Source of the DNA: Aaosphaeria pasadenensis
Lineage: Eukaryota > Ascomycota > Dothideomycetes > Pleosporales
Reading direction: 5' to 3'
Length of the DNA: 64,000 nucleotides
Assembly: GCA_022813625.1 (NCBI GenBank)
Contig: JAKLMB010000022.1
Span: forward strand, 372,001-436,000
A model generated the notes under the pieces. The model ran no database searches. It was given only the letters and a program-made list of their open reading frames with translations, and was not told where the DNA came from. Position 1 is the stretch's first letter. Each line of letters starts with the position of its first letter. Shown piece after piece: positions 31,555-43,296 of the stretch. Made by a program: the position numbers and the translations under genes.

Positions 31555-34363
31555 ATGGAGTCGATATCTCGCATTTCCAGCATGCTTGAATCCGGTACGC
31601 ATAGCATCGTCATCCTCGCCGCGATCCCTCTATTGAGTCTCTACGGCCGCTCTGTCTGCCCCTTGGAGCGCTCACTTCCCTCCTCTCCCTCTGCTATCCT
31701 TTCCCACAATGCATCCTAGTAATTATGCTCATTGGAGTCTCACCACAGCGCGCGACCTGACCCTCGAAGCCGCCCGCGATGCCAGCGCCGCTAGACGAAC
31801 ATCCACAAAGATCCTGCCTTCGGGCCAGCTCAAGAAGCTGCTCGACAGCCGTTCGGAACGCGATGTTTTGGAAGGACTCAAAAGGGTTGTGACGGTATGA
31901 CATCGACTCCCTTAAATACAATTGGGCTACATGCTTGTGCTTCTGCGCTCTGCGCACACCCGGCGCATCAATTAGCATATTCGTGCAAGACCTGGAGCAG
32001 TACTGATACGCCGACAGATGTCATATCGACAGCCTCCTTCCCAGACTCTACCATTCTTCACCCACGTAATCAAGAATATTGCGTCGCCATCGTTACCTAT
32101 CAAGAAGCTCGTTTACATATATCTCCTCCAACATGCGGAACACGAACCCGATACCGCCCTACTCTCGATCAACACCATCCAGAAGTCTCTCACCGACTCT
32201 AATCCGCAATTGCGTGCGCTCGCACTTCGCGTCATGTCTGGGATCCGAGTACCCGTCATCAGTCAGATTGTCAGTTTGGGCATAAAGCGAGGGGCAGGCG
32301 ACATGTCGCCATATGTAAGAAGAGCAGCAGCGTTGGCTATACCGAAGTGCTACAGTTTGGACCCCACCACAGAACCTCAACTTTTGGAATACCTCTCCAC
32401 GCTTCTCGGGGATAAACAATACTTTGTGACCGGGGCAGCGGTGGCTGCTTTCTTGGAGATATGCCCCGATCGATTGGACCTTATACATCCCCATTATCGA
32501 TCACTTGTGCGGAAATTGGTCGACATGGATGAGTGGGGGCAGTTGGCTACTCTTCGACTTATGATGGTTTATGCACGGAAATGTTTCCCCAGGCGGACGA
32601 AGAAGGTTAAGAAGACGGCAGCCAACAACACTGGAGCCAAAACGACGAAGACTACGAAAGGATTTTACGACACCGATAGCGATTCAGATGAACCCCAGGA
32701 TCAGGAGTTTGAGGAAATATTGGTACTGGATCCGGACCTTGAATTACTCCTGAAATCGTGTCAATCGCTACTTCAGTCAAGGAATGCTGCCGTCATTATC
32801 GCTGTTGCAAGAGCATATCTTTACCTCGGAAACGAAGCCTACTTGCAGACCGCGATTGGACCTCTTATCTCCTTGTTGCGGTCCGCTGCCGACGTCCAAC
32901 ATATAGCCCTTTACAACATCGTCCAGGTGTGCCTTTCGTACCCAGCATCGTTTGTGAACTATTATACCCATTTCCTCGTGCGATCTACCGACGCTCCGCA
33001 TATATGGCGTCTGAAATTGGAACTTCTTACCCTCATTTTCCCCTTCGCTCCGCCGCGCGTCCAAAGTCTTATTCTAGCCGAGCTGAGCCACTTTTCGCAT
33101 TCTGGGAGTCTGGATATCGGATTGGTAAAGGAGGCCGTTCGAGCAATTGGACGATGCTCCCAGAGCAGTGCCACCAGCCCTCAAACTTCTGCTAGATGCT
33201 TGAGGCTGCTACTCGCACACATTGGATCTGCAGACGCACACTTGGTCGCAGAGAGCTTGGAAGTGATACGGCATCTCATCCAGCGAGATCCGGACAACCA
33301 CCGCACGACAGTCGTGCGCTTGGCAAAGCATTTGGACGCTGCCACCAGCCCCCAGGCTCGAGCCAGCATAATCTGGTTGGTAGGAGAATTCGCCGGCATC
33401 GACCCTGAAAACAACATCGCCGCCGACGTGCTACGCATCCTCGTCAAGGGCTTCGCCGATGAAGCCGAACCCGCAAAACTCCAAATCGTCCTCCTCGCCG
33501 CAAAAGTGTACATCCACCACCTGAACGCCAATCCACCCCCCGAAGCGCCCTCAAAGCCCCCACAGACCTCCACCACCACCCCATCCTCCCTACTAGAAAG
33601 CTACGAAGAAGACTCAGGCGGCTTCCGCGACTCCCACCTCGACTCTCAACCACCACCACCCGAGGAACCCTCCCCCGAACCCCCCCACCCGATCGAATCC
33701 CTCTACCGCTACGTCCTCCTCCTAACCCGCTACGACACATCCTACGACATCCGCGACCGCGCACGCGTCTACAAAGCCCTCCTCGCGACCCCCTCCTCCA
33801 CGCAACTCGCCTCGCTCCTCCTCCTCGCCCCGAAACCCGTCCCGCACGCCCCGAGCCCCTCCGAAGCGAGAAAGGGCTTCGTGCTCGGCAGCTCGAGCCT
33901 CGTGATCGGGGACGAAGGCGGCGTCGGCGGGCTCAGGGGCTACGAAGACCTACCCGCTTGGGTGAAGGACGGAAGCGAACCCGATCCCCGGCTCAGGGAG
34001 GAGAGTAAAGCGTCGTCGTCCTCCTCGTCATTGTACGAAGGCGGTGGGGGGAGGACGCTCACGGCGGCGGAGCAGCTCGATGCCGCGAGGAGTGGGAGGA
34101 CGCCTGAGTTGTCGCCTACGCCTCCCCCAGCGACGGCGTCCGCTGGGAGGGGTTTGAATGGTGCGGGGGCGGCGCCGGCGGCAGGGAATGGGAAGGAGAA
34201 GACGCTGGACGAGTGGTTGGCTGAGGAGAGCGCGGAGGAGAGCAGTGAAGAGGAGGAAGAGACAGATGACGAGGAGGAGTATGAGACTGATAGCGAGGAG
34301 GAGGAGACGGACGAGGAGACGGATAGTGATGATGGGGATGAGAATCAGAGGCTTGTTAGGTAG
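31555..34363 (+). CDS. APL6: AP-3 complex subunit beta
   Basis: This encodes the large beta subunit of the AP-3 adaptor, which sorts cargo from Golgi or endosomes to the vacuole. Exons are 31555-31594, 31749-31894 and 32018-34363, about 843 residues. The short first exon (MESISRISSMLES) is recovered only by splicing and joins to ARDLTLEAARDASAARR, the normal start of this family; the downstream ATG at 31709 would lack it. The adaptin trunk follows (KKLVYIYLLQHAEHEPDTALLSINTIQKSL, RALALRVMSGIRVPVISQIV, YVRRAAALAIPKCY, RLDLIHPHYRSLVRKLVDMDEWGQ). The second half holds Pro/Ser-rich stretches and ends in a highly acidic Glu/Asp/Ser/Thr tail (about residues 790-835), typical of AP-3 beta hinges. 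There is no separate appendage domain, as in fungal AP-3 beta. GC content is high in the hinge. Confidence 0.93.
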
Positions 34364-35346
34364 ATTTACTCGCTCGCATGCGAAATGAAATGAAATGAAC
34401 AAAATTGATGGGGTTATATGATCATATATTGAAAGCTGCGAGCCGTGTAGTTATTTCGCATCTGCAGGTATCACAAACATCTCCACACCCATGTGGGGAT
34501 AATGAATGAACTCGGAAATCAATACAAGTACGCTCAATTTACCATTATCCCTGCCCAAACTATCTCCCCATGTACTTTGCGCTCATAGAATATACTATAA
34601 TTTATATACGTACACCATAACACACAAATCGAACCAACAAACCCCAACGAAACCCACCAATTGACGAGAAAGGAAAACCAAGACCTACGTGCTTAGGATT
34701 AATTTTTGGGAAACAGGATATTTTGATCGTTGATCAGAGACCGTGAGCGATGTGGCCATTGTCGAGATGACGCGGAAGCTGACATGGTGGGTACAGATCG
34801 TCGAGTGTGATGAGTGATTGCGTGGTGTTCGATGGGGCTGGGAATCACGCAAATGAGAGAGAAAAGGAGAAAGAAAGAGGGATATGTGAAGGTGAGACGA
34901 TAGAGGCTGGCGACGTAGAAAAGCCATAGACTGTGAAATAACGAATGTAGCAATAGAAATTGATATGTATTCAAATTGATATAGCAAATAGAAAGAAGTT
35001 GTCCATAGCAGATGGAAAGAAAATTGCCATGCCAGAGCCAGAGAAAGAATCGTAAGGCTAATAAAACGAAAAATATAGAAAAATTGTGCATCATATAATG
35101 TTCACAATTAAATATTCCGACTGCAATAATTGGATGATGTGACCTCCATATCCGTATGAAATACCGTACCCATAACGCCTTGGAAATCAATTCTGATGAT
35201 ATATCGCTAAATTGTTAAGATTGGTGGCTGAACCCTGGAAATTGGTAGATAGGAAACATGTTGGATCTCCTCACTTTGTAAATGTTGAAAATCATGTTAT
35301 GTCTCTCCTCGATGCTGGCAGACCCAACTCGCTAGCACTACGACAA
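34364..35346. other. intergenic between convergent genes, no gene seen
   Basis: About 1 kb of AT-rich sequence containing both 3' ends. The minus-strand frames at 34685-35190 are Ile/Phe/Ser/Leu-rich and typical of AT-rich noise. Confidence 0.55.
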
Positions 35347-37339
35347 TCAGCGGCGGCCATAAGCAGCATCGATCGGAGATCGCCTCTTGCGCTTGAAGGT
35401 CTCATCTTGCTGGCGTATACCCTCGTCGTTGGTATCGGACTCATAGCTTCGCTTTCTGGAGATTGGGGTATCGTTCCGCACAGTTTGTGATGCTGCAGCT
35501 GAGGATTTTGAACCCTCGATCTGCGGACTATCACTGGAATTTGAACCAGCCAATGTTACTTCACTACGCTCCAATCTTGCCGAGCCGTTTGGATGCTCGT
35601 GCACGCTCTCAGCCGCCCCAGGACCAGAATTTCCCAGTCTTTGAGGGTGCCCTTGATCTGATGATGGGGTTGCAGAAGGGGGAGTGGGAAGAGCTGTATG
35701 CTTGGTTTTAACAACGGCTCTGTACGCTTGTAAGCCAAATCCTATGAGGGCCTACGATGCACTTACTGTTGAGAGGGAGATATTTGAGATGTCTCTTCGG
35801 AGACAATGGTGCTGTTCTGCACAAGAGGGAAAGGGAATGCTTTATGTTCGTCTGTAATTGGCTTGGGGGAGCCTGTGACACCAAGCATCGCGAGAATATC
35901 TTCTTGTTTCTGGCTTCGCAATGATTCTGACTGCATAGCAAGCCGAGGCTTGGATTGGCTTCCTCGACTGGTTAGCATTTGTTCGAGATTATCCATGACG
36001 TTCCATGTCGAATCTTGCATGATCTCGTCATTTCCGCTTGTACCCTCGTCAAGAGCTTCGTCCATCCGATCGCATTGAGCAATGCACGCATCCACAGTAA
36101 TCAGTTTCATATCTTTGCTGTCGGGGAATACCACAAAAACTGGATCATCTTTGATCTCGTTCCAGTAGTCTGTCTGTCGGATGTTCAAGAATGCTTCATG
36201 AGAATTTTCAATCGTGAAATAGATGGAGACCGACTCCCCATTATCAAGCTTCTCGGCAGGGGGTTTCAGAGCTTGCTCTTCAGCTTCTTCAAAAGTTGCT
36301 GGCAGAGCGCGTGTAACTTGTTTTGCAGGTCTCCAGATTATAACCCCAAGACTTAAACTTGGATCGACTGGTTCATTGCTTTTTGGCCAAATGGCGCCGT
36401 CGAAATCGAAGTCCCAATCGTCCCATGCAAGATAGAGCTGAGGCTTTTCATTCTCTTCGTTTGAGCCACTAGTTGGTTGAGCTTGCACAGGGGAACTATG
36501 AGACGTATTGGGTTGTGACGTTACTAGCGTAGTTGCAGTTTTGGAATCTTGTCTTTTTGCAGGCGCTGCTTGGTTGCCATACGCATTAAATTGGTCATGA
36601 GGTCCCTGCCCATAAGATACTTGGTTATTGTTGTTCCAATTCTGATGTGCACCATACGGTGGATGGCTGCCAGACTGGTGTGCATATCCAGAATAGCCGT
36701 TCTGGGATGGAGAATACCCTTGGCTTCCTTGGTAACTGTAGCCATGCGGGTAGCCTTGCGTAGGATAGCTTTGTTGGCTGTTTTGATGGGACTGTACCTG
36801 TGGAGCCACCGATTGAGGATAGGCAGAATGCTGCGAATAGTTTTGCTGTGGACCGGAACTTTGGGAATGATAGCTTGGGCCAGATATATGGTTAGAAGGT
36901 GGATAGCCTTGATATGGATGACCAGGGGGAGGTGGCAGTGGCGGAGGCCCGTTAATATGACCATACGACTGCTGAGGTTGCTGGAATTGATTCTGATGCC
37001 GAGATCCATAAGACCGTTGTGGCTGATTCGGCCCACGATAACCAGGCGGGGGTGGATATTTGGTTATGACAGGATTGCCTTTCTTCTTGGGGGGCCTGCT
37101 CGCTCATTAGTATACTTGAGACGAATCATACCCATTATAATGCACTAGTTAGACCCAGAGACGTACCGTCTTTCTGATGGTCTGTATTGGGGAGGGCCAT
37201 GCTGGAATTGCATGGGGTGTTGGCCATGGTTTGATGGCTGGCCATGATGTGGATGTGAATGGGGTTGATACGGCTGTCCTTGGGCATACGGATGTGTTTG
37301 ATATGGCGCGACTCCTGTGGACGGTCCACTCCACTCCAT
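35347..37339 (-). CDS. Pro/Gln/Tyr-rich protein with a conserved-looking central domain
   Basis: Exons are 37339-37167, 37095-35767 and 35719-35347, about 624 residues. The first 270 residues are a prion-like low-complexity region rich in Gln, Tyr, Pro, Gly, His and Ser (for example YPTQGYPHGYSYQGSQGYS). A compact domain follows: LYLAWDDWDFDFDGAIWPKSNEPVDPSLSLGVIIWRP, VSIYFTIENSHEAFLNIRQTDYWNEIKDDPVFVVFP, and LITVDACIAQCDRM. The C-terminal 120 residues are disordered with basic KRKRRSP. Junctions restore PSERR-PPKKKGNPV and PSQQ-AVVKTKH in frame. The domain is recognisable to me only as a fungal uncharacterised one. Low-complexity N termini of this sort are common in RNA-binding or nuclear condensate proteins, but no RNA-binding motif is visible. 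Function unknown. Confidence 0.75.
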
Positions 37340-38167
37340 GTCAACTTATTGTCGGTTCAATCGATAGTCCATGCATCCAGTCCTAAGACCGCTGACGTGG
37401 TCGGAGCAATACAATATCAGCACGATTTATTCCTACCGGAGGTGTAGCTGATGGGTTGGCTTCTTTGGTGGATCCTAGGTAATACTCCTTGGTAGTGTAT
37501 TGAAGACTTCTTAGTTGAAGTTAAATTATGTCTTCATTTGTCCTTTTGGTTTGGCGGTTGAATCTTTTCAAATAACAGAGCAAATAACAAAAGAAATCAG
37601 ATGTATGACTGGAAATAGAGACGGAGGAAAACCAGATGAATCGAGACAGGGTCGATGGGCGGGCTTAGATGCGCTGGTGCTGATATGAGGGGGAAGCAGC
37701 CATGCAACTTATTGAAGAAGAGACTTGATGGAACAAGAGGCTAGGAAAAAGGGCTAGCAAGAGATGACAATGAACTTTGAAGCTTCAGTAGCGAACAGGC
37801 TGCTGAGAGACGTTAACCGAAGATTGAGAACATTCGAGTGGATAGAATGAGTGAGGTTTAGAAGTCATCTGAAGACTGATGTTGAACCCTGAGAGGAGAC
37901 AATGCGGCGTGGGCGGCTAGCCACATAAGCGCTAGCCTAGGCCAAGCTTACTGGGATGGCACACGAGCTTGACAGCATGCCGCACCTCTACCTCAACCTC
38001 GACCGCATTCACGCCCTCCTCGCGCCACCACCGACTCAGCGCTCGCCTTCATGAACCACCGAGGATGATTGTGAGGTATTCGAGCCCGTCGCCCACCAAC
38101 CTAGACCCCTTACCCTGAGCTCCGACGCGGATGCAGCAGTATCCATCGCCCACTCACATCTCCTACC
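37340..38167. other. divergent intergenic region, no gene seen
   Basis: About 0.8 kb between two divergent genes. The last 240 bp before the Ppg1 start contains ATGs at 37957 and 38052 with short frames that may be upstream ORFs. No other feature is seen. Confidence 0.5.
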
Positions 38168-39226
38168 ATGCCAGGGCTTCCGTGTATGCTCTGATCTAGC
38201 CCTGCTACCTCTCGCTCTTGCTGACTGCCCCGCACCAGCCACCGTGGACCTTGATGAGTGCATATCAAGATTGTACAAAAAGGAACTATTGGCCGAGTCC
38301 GTCATTGAGGCAATATGCGCCAAAACGAAAGAGCTCCTTATGAAGGAGAGCAACGTAGTGCACATCAAGGCGCCAGTTACCGTGGTTGGTGACATCCATG
38401 GCCAATTCTTCGACATGATCGAGATATTCAAGATCGGCGGACCATGCCCGGACACGAACTATCTATTTCTCGGTATGCGAATACTATTCTGGCAGCATAG
38501 CTCACTTACTAAATAATACTAGGCGACTACGTAGACCGCGGTCTCTTTTCCGTAGAAACGATCTCCCTTCTGGTCTGCCTCAAGCTGCGTTACCCACATC
38601 GAGTTCACCTCATTCGCGGTAATCACGAGTCGCGCGGAGTCACACAGTCCTATGGTTTCTATACTGAGTGCTCGCGAAAATATGGCAATGCGAATGTCTG
38701 GCACTATTTCACTGACATGTTCGATTTCCTCACACTCTCCGTGGTTATAAATGATCAAATTTTCTGCGTCCACGGTGGTCTATCACCTTCCATACATTCT
38801 ATCGATCAGATCAAGATCATCGACCGCTTCAGAGAGATACCCCACGAAGGACCCATGGCTGATCTAGTTTGGAGCGACCCGGATCCAGACAGAGACGAAT
38901 TTTCTTTGAGCCCAAGAGGCGCAGGATATACTTTTGGAGCTCAGGTGGTTAAAAAGTTCTTAGAGGTCAATGCTATGTCTCACATATTGCGGGCGCACCA
39001 GCTGTGCCAAGAGGGATATCAAGTATTGTTTGATGATAGGTTGAGCACAGTTTGGAGTGCGCCAAACTACTGCTACCGATGTGGAAACATGGCCAGCGTA
39101 CTGGAAGTCAGCGATACAGGCGAACGCTTCTTCAACGTTTTCGACGCGAGCCCTGAAAATGATCAGCATCGTATTGATCAGCAGAACCAGCAAGGCAAAG
39201 AAGTAACAACTGAGTATTTCTTATGA
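38168..39226 (+). CDS. PPG1: PP2A-like serine/threonine phosphatase Ppg1
   Basis: This is the catalytic subunit of a PP2A-like phosphatase, most like Ppg1, which in yeast acts with the Far/STRIPAK-like complex. The model has exons 38168-38183, 38239-38472 and 38523-39226, 317 residues. Metal-site motifs are intact: GDIHGQ, GDYVDRG, RGNHES, and the loop SAPNYCYRCGN. The Ppg1 signature is LDECISRLYKKELL at the N terminus, FREIPHEGPMADLVWSDPDPDRDEF in the middle, and TTEYFL at the end. There is no ATG in the exon that encodes the conserved N terminus. A 16-nt first exon (MPGLP plus one base), a 55-bp intron with GTATGC donor, a GCTGAC branch-site-like sequence and CACCAG acceptor, gives a sensible start; this first exon is the least certain part. 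Confidence 0.9.
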
Positions 39227-39559
39227 GATACTTGGTTGTTGTATGATAATAAACGATATGGGTCGGTGTTTGGCTTAGAGGCGTTTGGAACTGCTCTAGA
39301 TTACGGATATCCTGCATGCTAAGTTTCAGTGTTATGGTTTTTGTTCTCCGGTTATACATTGCTTTCTAAGCATATGAAGTGGATGATGCAGATCGAAAGC
39401 AATGATGCAAAGTCCATATATAACTAACAAACTTTGTGATGTTTGATATGCATCGTTGGTTGCCGGGCGCTATGACACCTCATAGCCCTCGTGGATTCGA
39501 GCACTCCATATCCACAGTTCAATGAAGCTCCTCTCTTTCGAAAGTTCATGATATATATT
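39227..39559. other. short intergenic region between convergent genes
   Basis: This 333-bp AT-rich stretch holds two 3' ends. Nothing else is seen. Confidence 0.6.
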
Positions 39560-41052
39560 TTAACATCCTAAATACCTCGTTTCTACCCATCGTTCCTCCA
39601 TGTCATCTCCCATACGGGCAATAACCACCCTTACATCCGGGAAGACGTTCAACACCCTATTGACCCCAACTCGTCCCGCCAAGTATGTAACGAAGACTAT
39701 CTTATCCTCTGCAACCCCGTGATCTACGAGCACCTTCACGGCCATGAGAGCAGCACCACCGCTAGACATCTGCGGGTCCAGTAACAGGACCAATCCATCC
39801 TCATTGATGGTGCTTGGTAGGGATCTGTAATGAAGTTCTGGCTCGCCTGTCCTATAATTGGACTGAATCAGGATTCTACCCGTGCGACAGTCTGGAATAG
39901 TCCGGCGAAGGCCAGTCTCGAATGCACTACCGCCGCGTAGGATTACTACGGCGCTCATATCTGCAGTCTTCCGAAGACCCATATATACGTTCTCCTGAGG
40001 AGTGACGACCTGCTGTGGTTCAAACGGAAGGAAGTCAACAGCTTTTTCAATGAGCATTGCGCACAACCTGTCGAAGTAGAAGATGTAGTCTTCTTTGTCA
40101 GTGTTGGGGTTCATGAGCAGCGTATGAATGCCCTTGACCTGGTTCGTCTGTGGTAATATCAGCGCATTTGGCGATAACGGCGCCTCTTCTGCAATCTTCC
40201 CCAAGCGTTGCAGCTCCAACTGATGCTCGGCTGATTTGTGTGCGAGTGTTCGTTGTATCTGGCTAGATACCATTGAGATGGCGACCTTGTTCTCAATACC
40301 TCGGGGTATAATGATGTCTGCGATCTCTCGCTGAGGGGCTACATATTTGTAGAAGTTGGGCTTGACAAAGCCAAACCATTGCTTGATGCAACCTTCTATC
40401 TCACGCCCGCGCTCTTTAACGTCCCGGACCACTTTTTAGGTCAGCTTCAATTGTATATGTGCAGGGTATAGGATCCGTACATCTTCTCGACAGGCACAAA
40501 TCTGCATCAGCCTCTGCAAATATCTTGAGATCAAGCAATTCAAGCACTCGGGGATCATGTAAAGCAAATATCCCTTCCAGGATAAGAACATGAGGCGAGT
40601 AGATAGTAGTAGTGTGTTCAAGTCGGGCGTGCTTTTCAAATGAATACACTGGCACTTCCGCAACTTTGCTGGCGTTTGTGTCAGATATCTACTCTCGAAT
40701 GCAGCAAGGGTGGCTCACCCTTGCTTAAGATCTCGGAGGCGATCTACCAGCACATCGAAATCAATAGCTTCGGGCGAATCGAAGTCGAATTCATTGCGGA
40801 AAGCAGCTGCGGATTGCTCAGGGTTAAGTGGCTTATAGAAAGAATCCTACTGATGTGTGAATATAGAAGCACGTGACATGGTGTAACGGCTTTTGGATAG
40901 CTCACCATGGATAGAATGACAACCCATGGAAGGTTTAAAGAAGCGACCATGGCAAGGGCCAGAGAAGTTTTTCCGGATCCAGAGCTTCCAGCTACTCCAA
41001 TGATGCTGGCATTTCCCCAAGGCGGGGAATAACGAGCCCGGGTACTCGTCAT
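39560..41052 (-). CDS. URK1: uridine kinase with C-terminal uracil-phosphoribosyltransferase-like domain
   Basis: This encodes a uridine/cytidine kinase of the pyrimidine salvage pathway. Exons are 41052-40906, 40846-40719, 40668-40481 and 40431-39560, 444 residues. The kinase half has the P-loop GVAGSSGSGKTSLA near residue 20, then DSFYKPLN (restored by splicing), EFDFDSPEAIDFD, VPVYSFEKHARLEHT, ILEGIFALHDPRV and DADLCLSRR-LVRDVKERGR. The second half (about residues 220-444) is a uracil phosphoribosyltransferase-like domain (TLMNPNTDKEDYIFYFDRL, VVILRGGSAFETGLRR, RILIQSNYRTGEPELHY). The PRPP loop reads LLDPQMSSGGAAL instead of the enzyme-type DPMLATGGS, so this domain may be regulatory, as often supposed for UCK-UPRT fusions. 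It is divergent from the GID8 gene. Confidence 0.93.
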
Positions 41053-41878
41053 GATGTGGAACGAGTTTCAAAATGCAAGAAAAATGGCTCGTCGAGGAAC
41101 AACAACTTCACAACATGGAATAGAGCTTTCTTGACCTTCCAATCGATTGAAAGCTTTCCAATAAATCCGTGGTTACACAGACAGAGACGGTAAATGGTCG
41201 TTCAACGCATCATTTGGTGGTGATTTGGGTGTCGATAGCCCGCGGAATGAAGAGATGTAAGGATAGATAAGAGATTAAGACGGCGCTATCCTGCAACCAA
41301 TCGCCCAGATATTAAATGCTGCAAAATACCGCCCAGTGTGATTTTCAAGGTCTATGGAGTGGAGACCATGCCACTATGCCTCGGAAAGAAGAGGCTCATG
41401 GATGACTAAGCTTCTCGCTAAAGGATCTGCGACTTCTTAGAGCTTTCGTCTTCCGCAGAGCTTGCTTTCACCTTCCTCCCACTTGCAAAACTCTTCCAAG
41501 GGCTCAACGCAACTTGGACACGGTCGAGCAAACAGTTCTCATCTTCCGATGGACATCCGTTGATAACACAGCGGTCGTCATGGTACGCTTGCCTATCGGT
41601 GCTGAATAGCTCTTTGAGCTTTCGGGCTGACGCAATGCAGAGCTCTTCCTCCGTGTCTGTGTCGGCCACGACACCGACTCAGCACCCCTTCCAAAGGAAG
41701 GTCAATGAGATCAAACCCTCCAAATCGTAAGTCGCGATCCCCTCAATGTCGCCCAGCTCGACGCGTCGAGCTTTTCCATATGATGTGTCGAAAATCAAGT
41801 TGGGAATCTCTCCGAAACAACGTGTGGAGAATATGTTAACTTGTATCTCTGATTGAAGCAATCAATGTTGCTTCATCA
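41053..41878. other. divergent intergenic region between uridine kinase and GID8 genes
   Basis: About 0.8 kb. On the minus strand, 41418-41861 is almost one open frame broken by a single TGA at 41681-41679, but it has no ATG; see the rejected list. Otherwise no feature is visible. Confidence 0.45.
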
Positions 41879-42795
41879 ATGACTCTACCTGTCACTACCA
41901 TCATCAATGAATACAACGCGCTGACCGCCTCATTCAACAGAGACATCAACTTCGTGATCATGGATTACCTCATCAGCGAAGGCTATCCTCGAGCTGCTGA
42001 AAAGTTTGCTAAAGAGGCCAACCTGACTCTCCCTCTCGAGGAAGATTCAATCCAGTCGAGAGTGGAGATCCGCAGAGCCATTTACGCTGGCGACATTGAT
42101 ACTGCTATCAACAAGATCAATGACTTGAACCCCCAAGTAAGTCTACATCTTGCGGCGCTCCCACCCCTCCTCTTATGATTAGAAAGTGTTTTTCATGCAC
42201 CACGCATAGTCTCCGGGCTTTGATGAAACACCAAACCTTCAGTCCTCAGTATGATTTTTAAAGAGATTTACAACTTCTGTTTACACAAGCTTTCGGCCGA
42301 GCTTTGCTAATCAGTGTTCAGATCCTTGACACAGATCCCTCTCTTCATTTCGCCCTTCTTCGTCTGCAGCTGATAGAACTGATTCGTACGTGCACTTCGT
42401 CTCCCTCTGCCGACATCACTCCGGCTCTCGCCTTCGCCTCCGCTCAACTCGCTCCCCGTGCGGCTACCAACAATGATTTCTTGAAAGACCTTGAACTCAC
42501 CATGTCCCTGCTCATCTTCCTACCAACCGACAGCACTTTACAGCCCCAGTTCGCTGAACTTCTGGAGCCATCCCTTCGTCGAGACGTCGCGAAGCGCGTG
42601 AATGAAGCTGTCTTGACCCACATGGGTGCAAGAGGTGAATCTCGACTTCGTAGCTTGGTGCGCTTACGCGTCTGGGCTGAGCAAAAAGCCAGAGCATCTG
42701 GCAAAAATTTGCCACCCGTGCTCCCGTACACTCTGCAAGATCCTGATGACACTCACGGAATTGATAATGATACTTCAGACTTCATGGTCACTTGA
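41879..42795 (+). CDS. GID8: GID complex subunit 8 (LisH-CTLH protein)
   Basis: This encodes Gid8, a scaffold of the GID/CTLH ubiquitin ligase that degrades gluconeogenic enzymes on glucose return. Exons are 41879-42136 and 42322-42795, 243 residues. The LisH motif is at about residues 20-55 (DINFVIMDYLISEGYPRAAEKFAKEANL), followed by the CTLH domain (SIQSRVEIRRAIYAGDIDTAINKINDLNPQ-ILDTDPSLHFALLRLQLIELIR) and the CRA region (AFASAQLAPRA, LEPSLRRDVAKRVNEAVL). The intron is 185 bp, long for this window, and the joint PQ-ILDTDP is exact for the family. The first 20 residues (MTLPVTTIINEYNAL) look unlike other Gid8 proteins; a branch-site-like GCTGAC and CAACAG just before the LisH could mean the true N terminus comes from an upstream exon that I could not find in phase. 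Confidence 0.9.
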
Positions 42796-43296
42796 AATTA
42801 GGTGACTGGCCTTCGGGATGAAGAATTTTTCACGAACAACATGGTTAATGATTTCTTGATCGGGTGGTTCTTTGGTATCCCACAGTGTCCTGTTACTGTT
42901 GTCAGGCGTTTGGTCAGCTGGCATCATCTTTCTGCCATGGCGTTATAGTATGGATTGTTATTGATACCTACCTGAATATGAACCATTGCGCAACCTTAGG
43001 GTACGTCACTTATTTGAAAATTTTGATTTGGTATATTTTCTTGGTGAAACAGTGACCTCGCATACGTGATTAAAGTTTGCACCTCTTTCAATGTGCACGG
43101 GCTTAATTGCGTTCTACTGTTCGTAAAAGCTTGTTGCAGCTGTGTCTATCTCAACTAACGTGATAACTATACTCTCGCTATGATCCTTTATAACCGATGT
43201 ATGCCTTTCTGTGATCAGATCGAACGCCAATTCCTCATTCCTCCAATGCTTCGTAAGCTTTGTACATTTGCATGACATGCTAATAGTTGTAAAACG
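42796..43296. other. intergenic between convergent genes, no gene seen
   Basis: About 500 bp with the 3' ends of GID8 and MCM6. AT-rich, no open frame or repeat of note. Confidence 0.6.

Noticed and set aside
31709..31900. ATG at 31709 as the AP-3 beta start.
   Set aside because: It lies in the intron; splicing 31594 to 31749 restores the conserved N terminus MESISRISSMLES-ARDLTLEAA.
41418..41861. Minus-strand frame of about 145 codons, interrupted once by a TGA at 41681-41679, with protein-like composition.
   Set aside because: No ATG exists in either part (only TTG and GTG starts), no donor/acceptor pair removes the stop with a normal intron length, and it lies in a divergent promoter region. 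A decayed exon is possible but unsupported.
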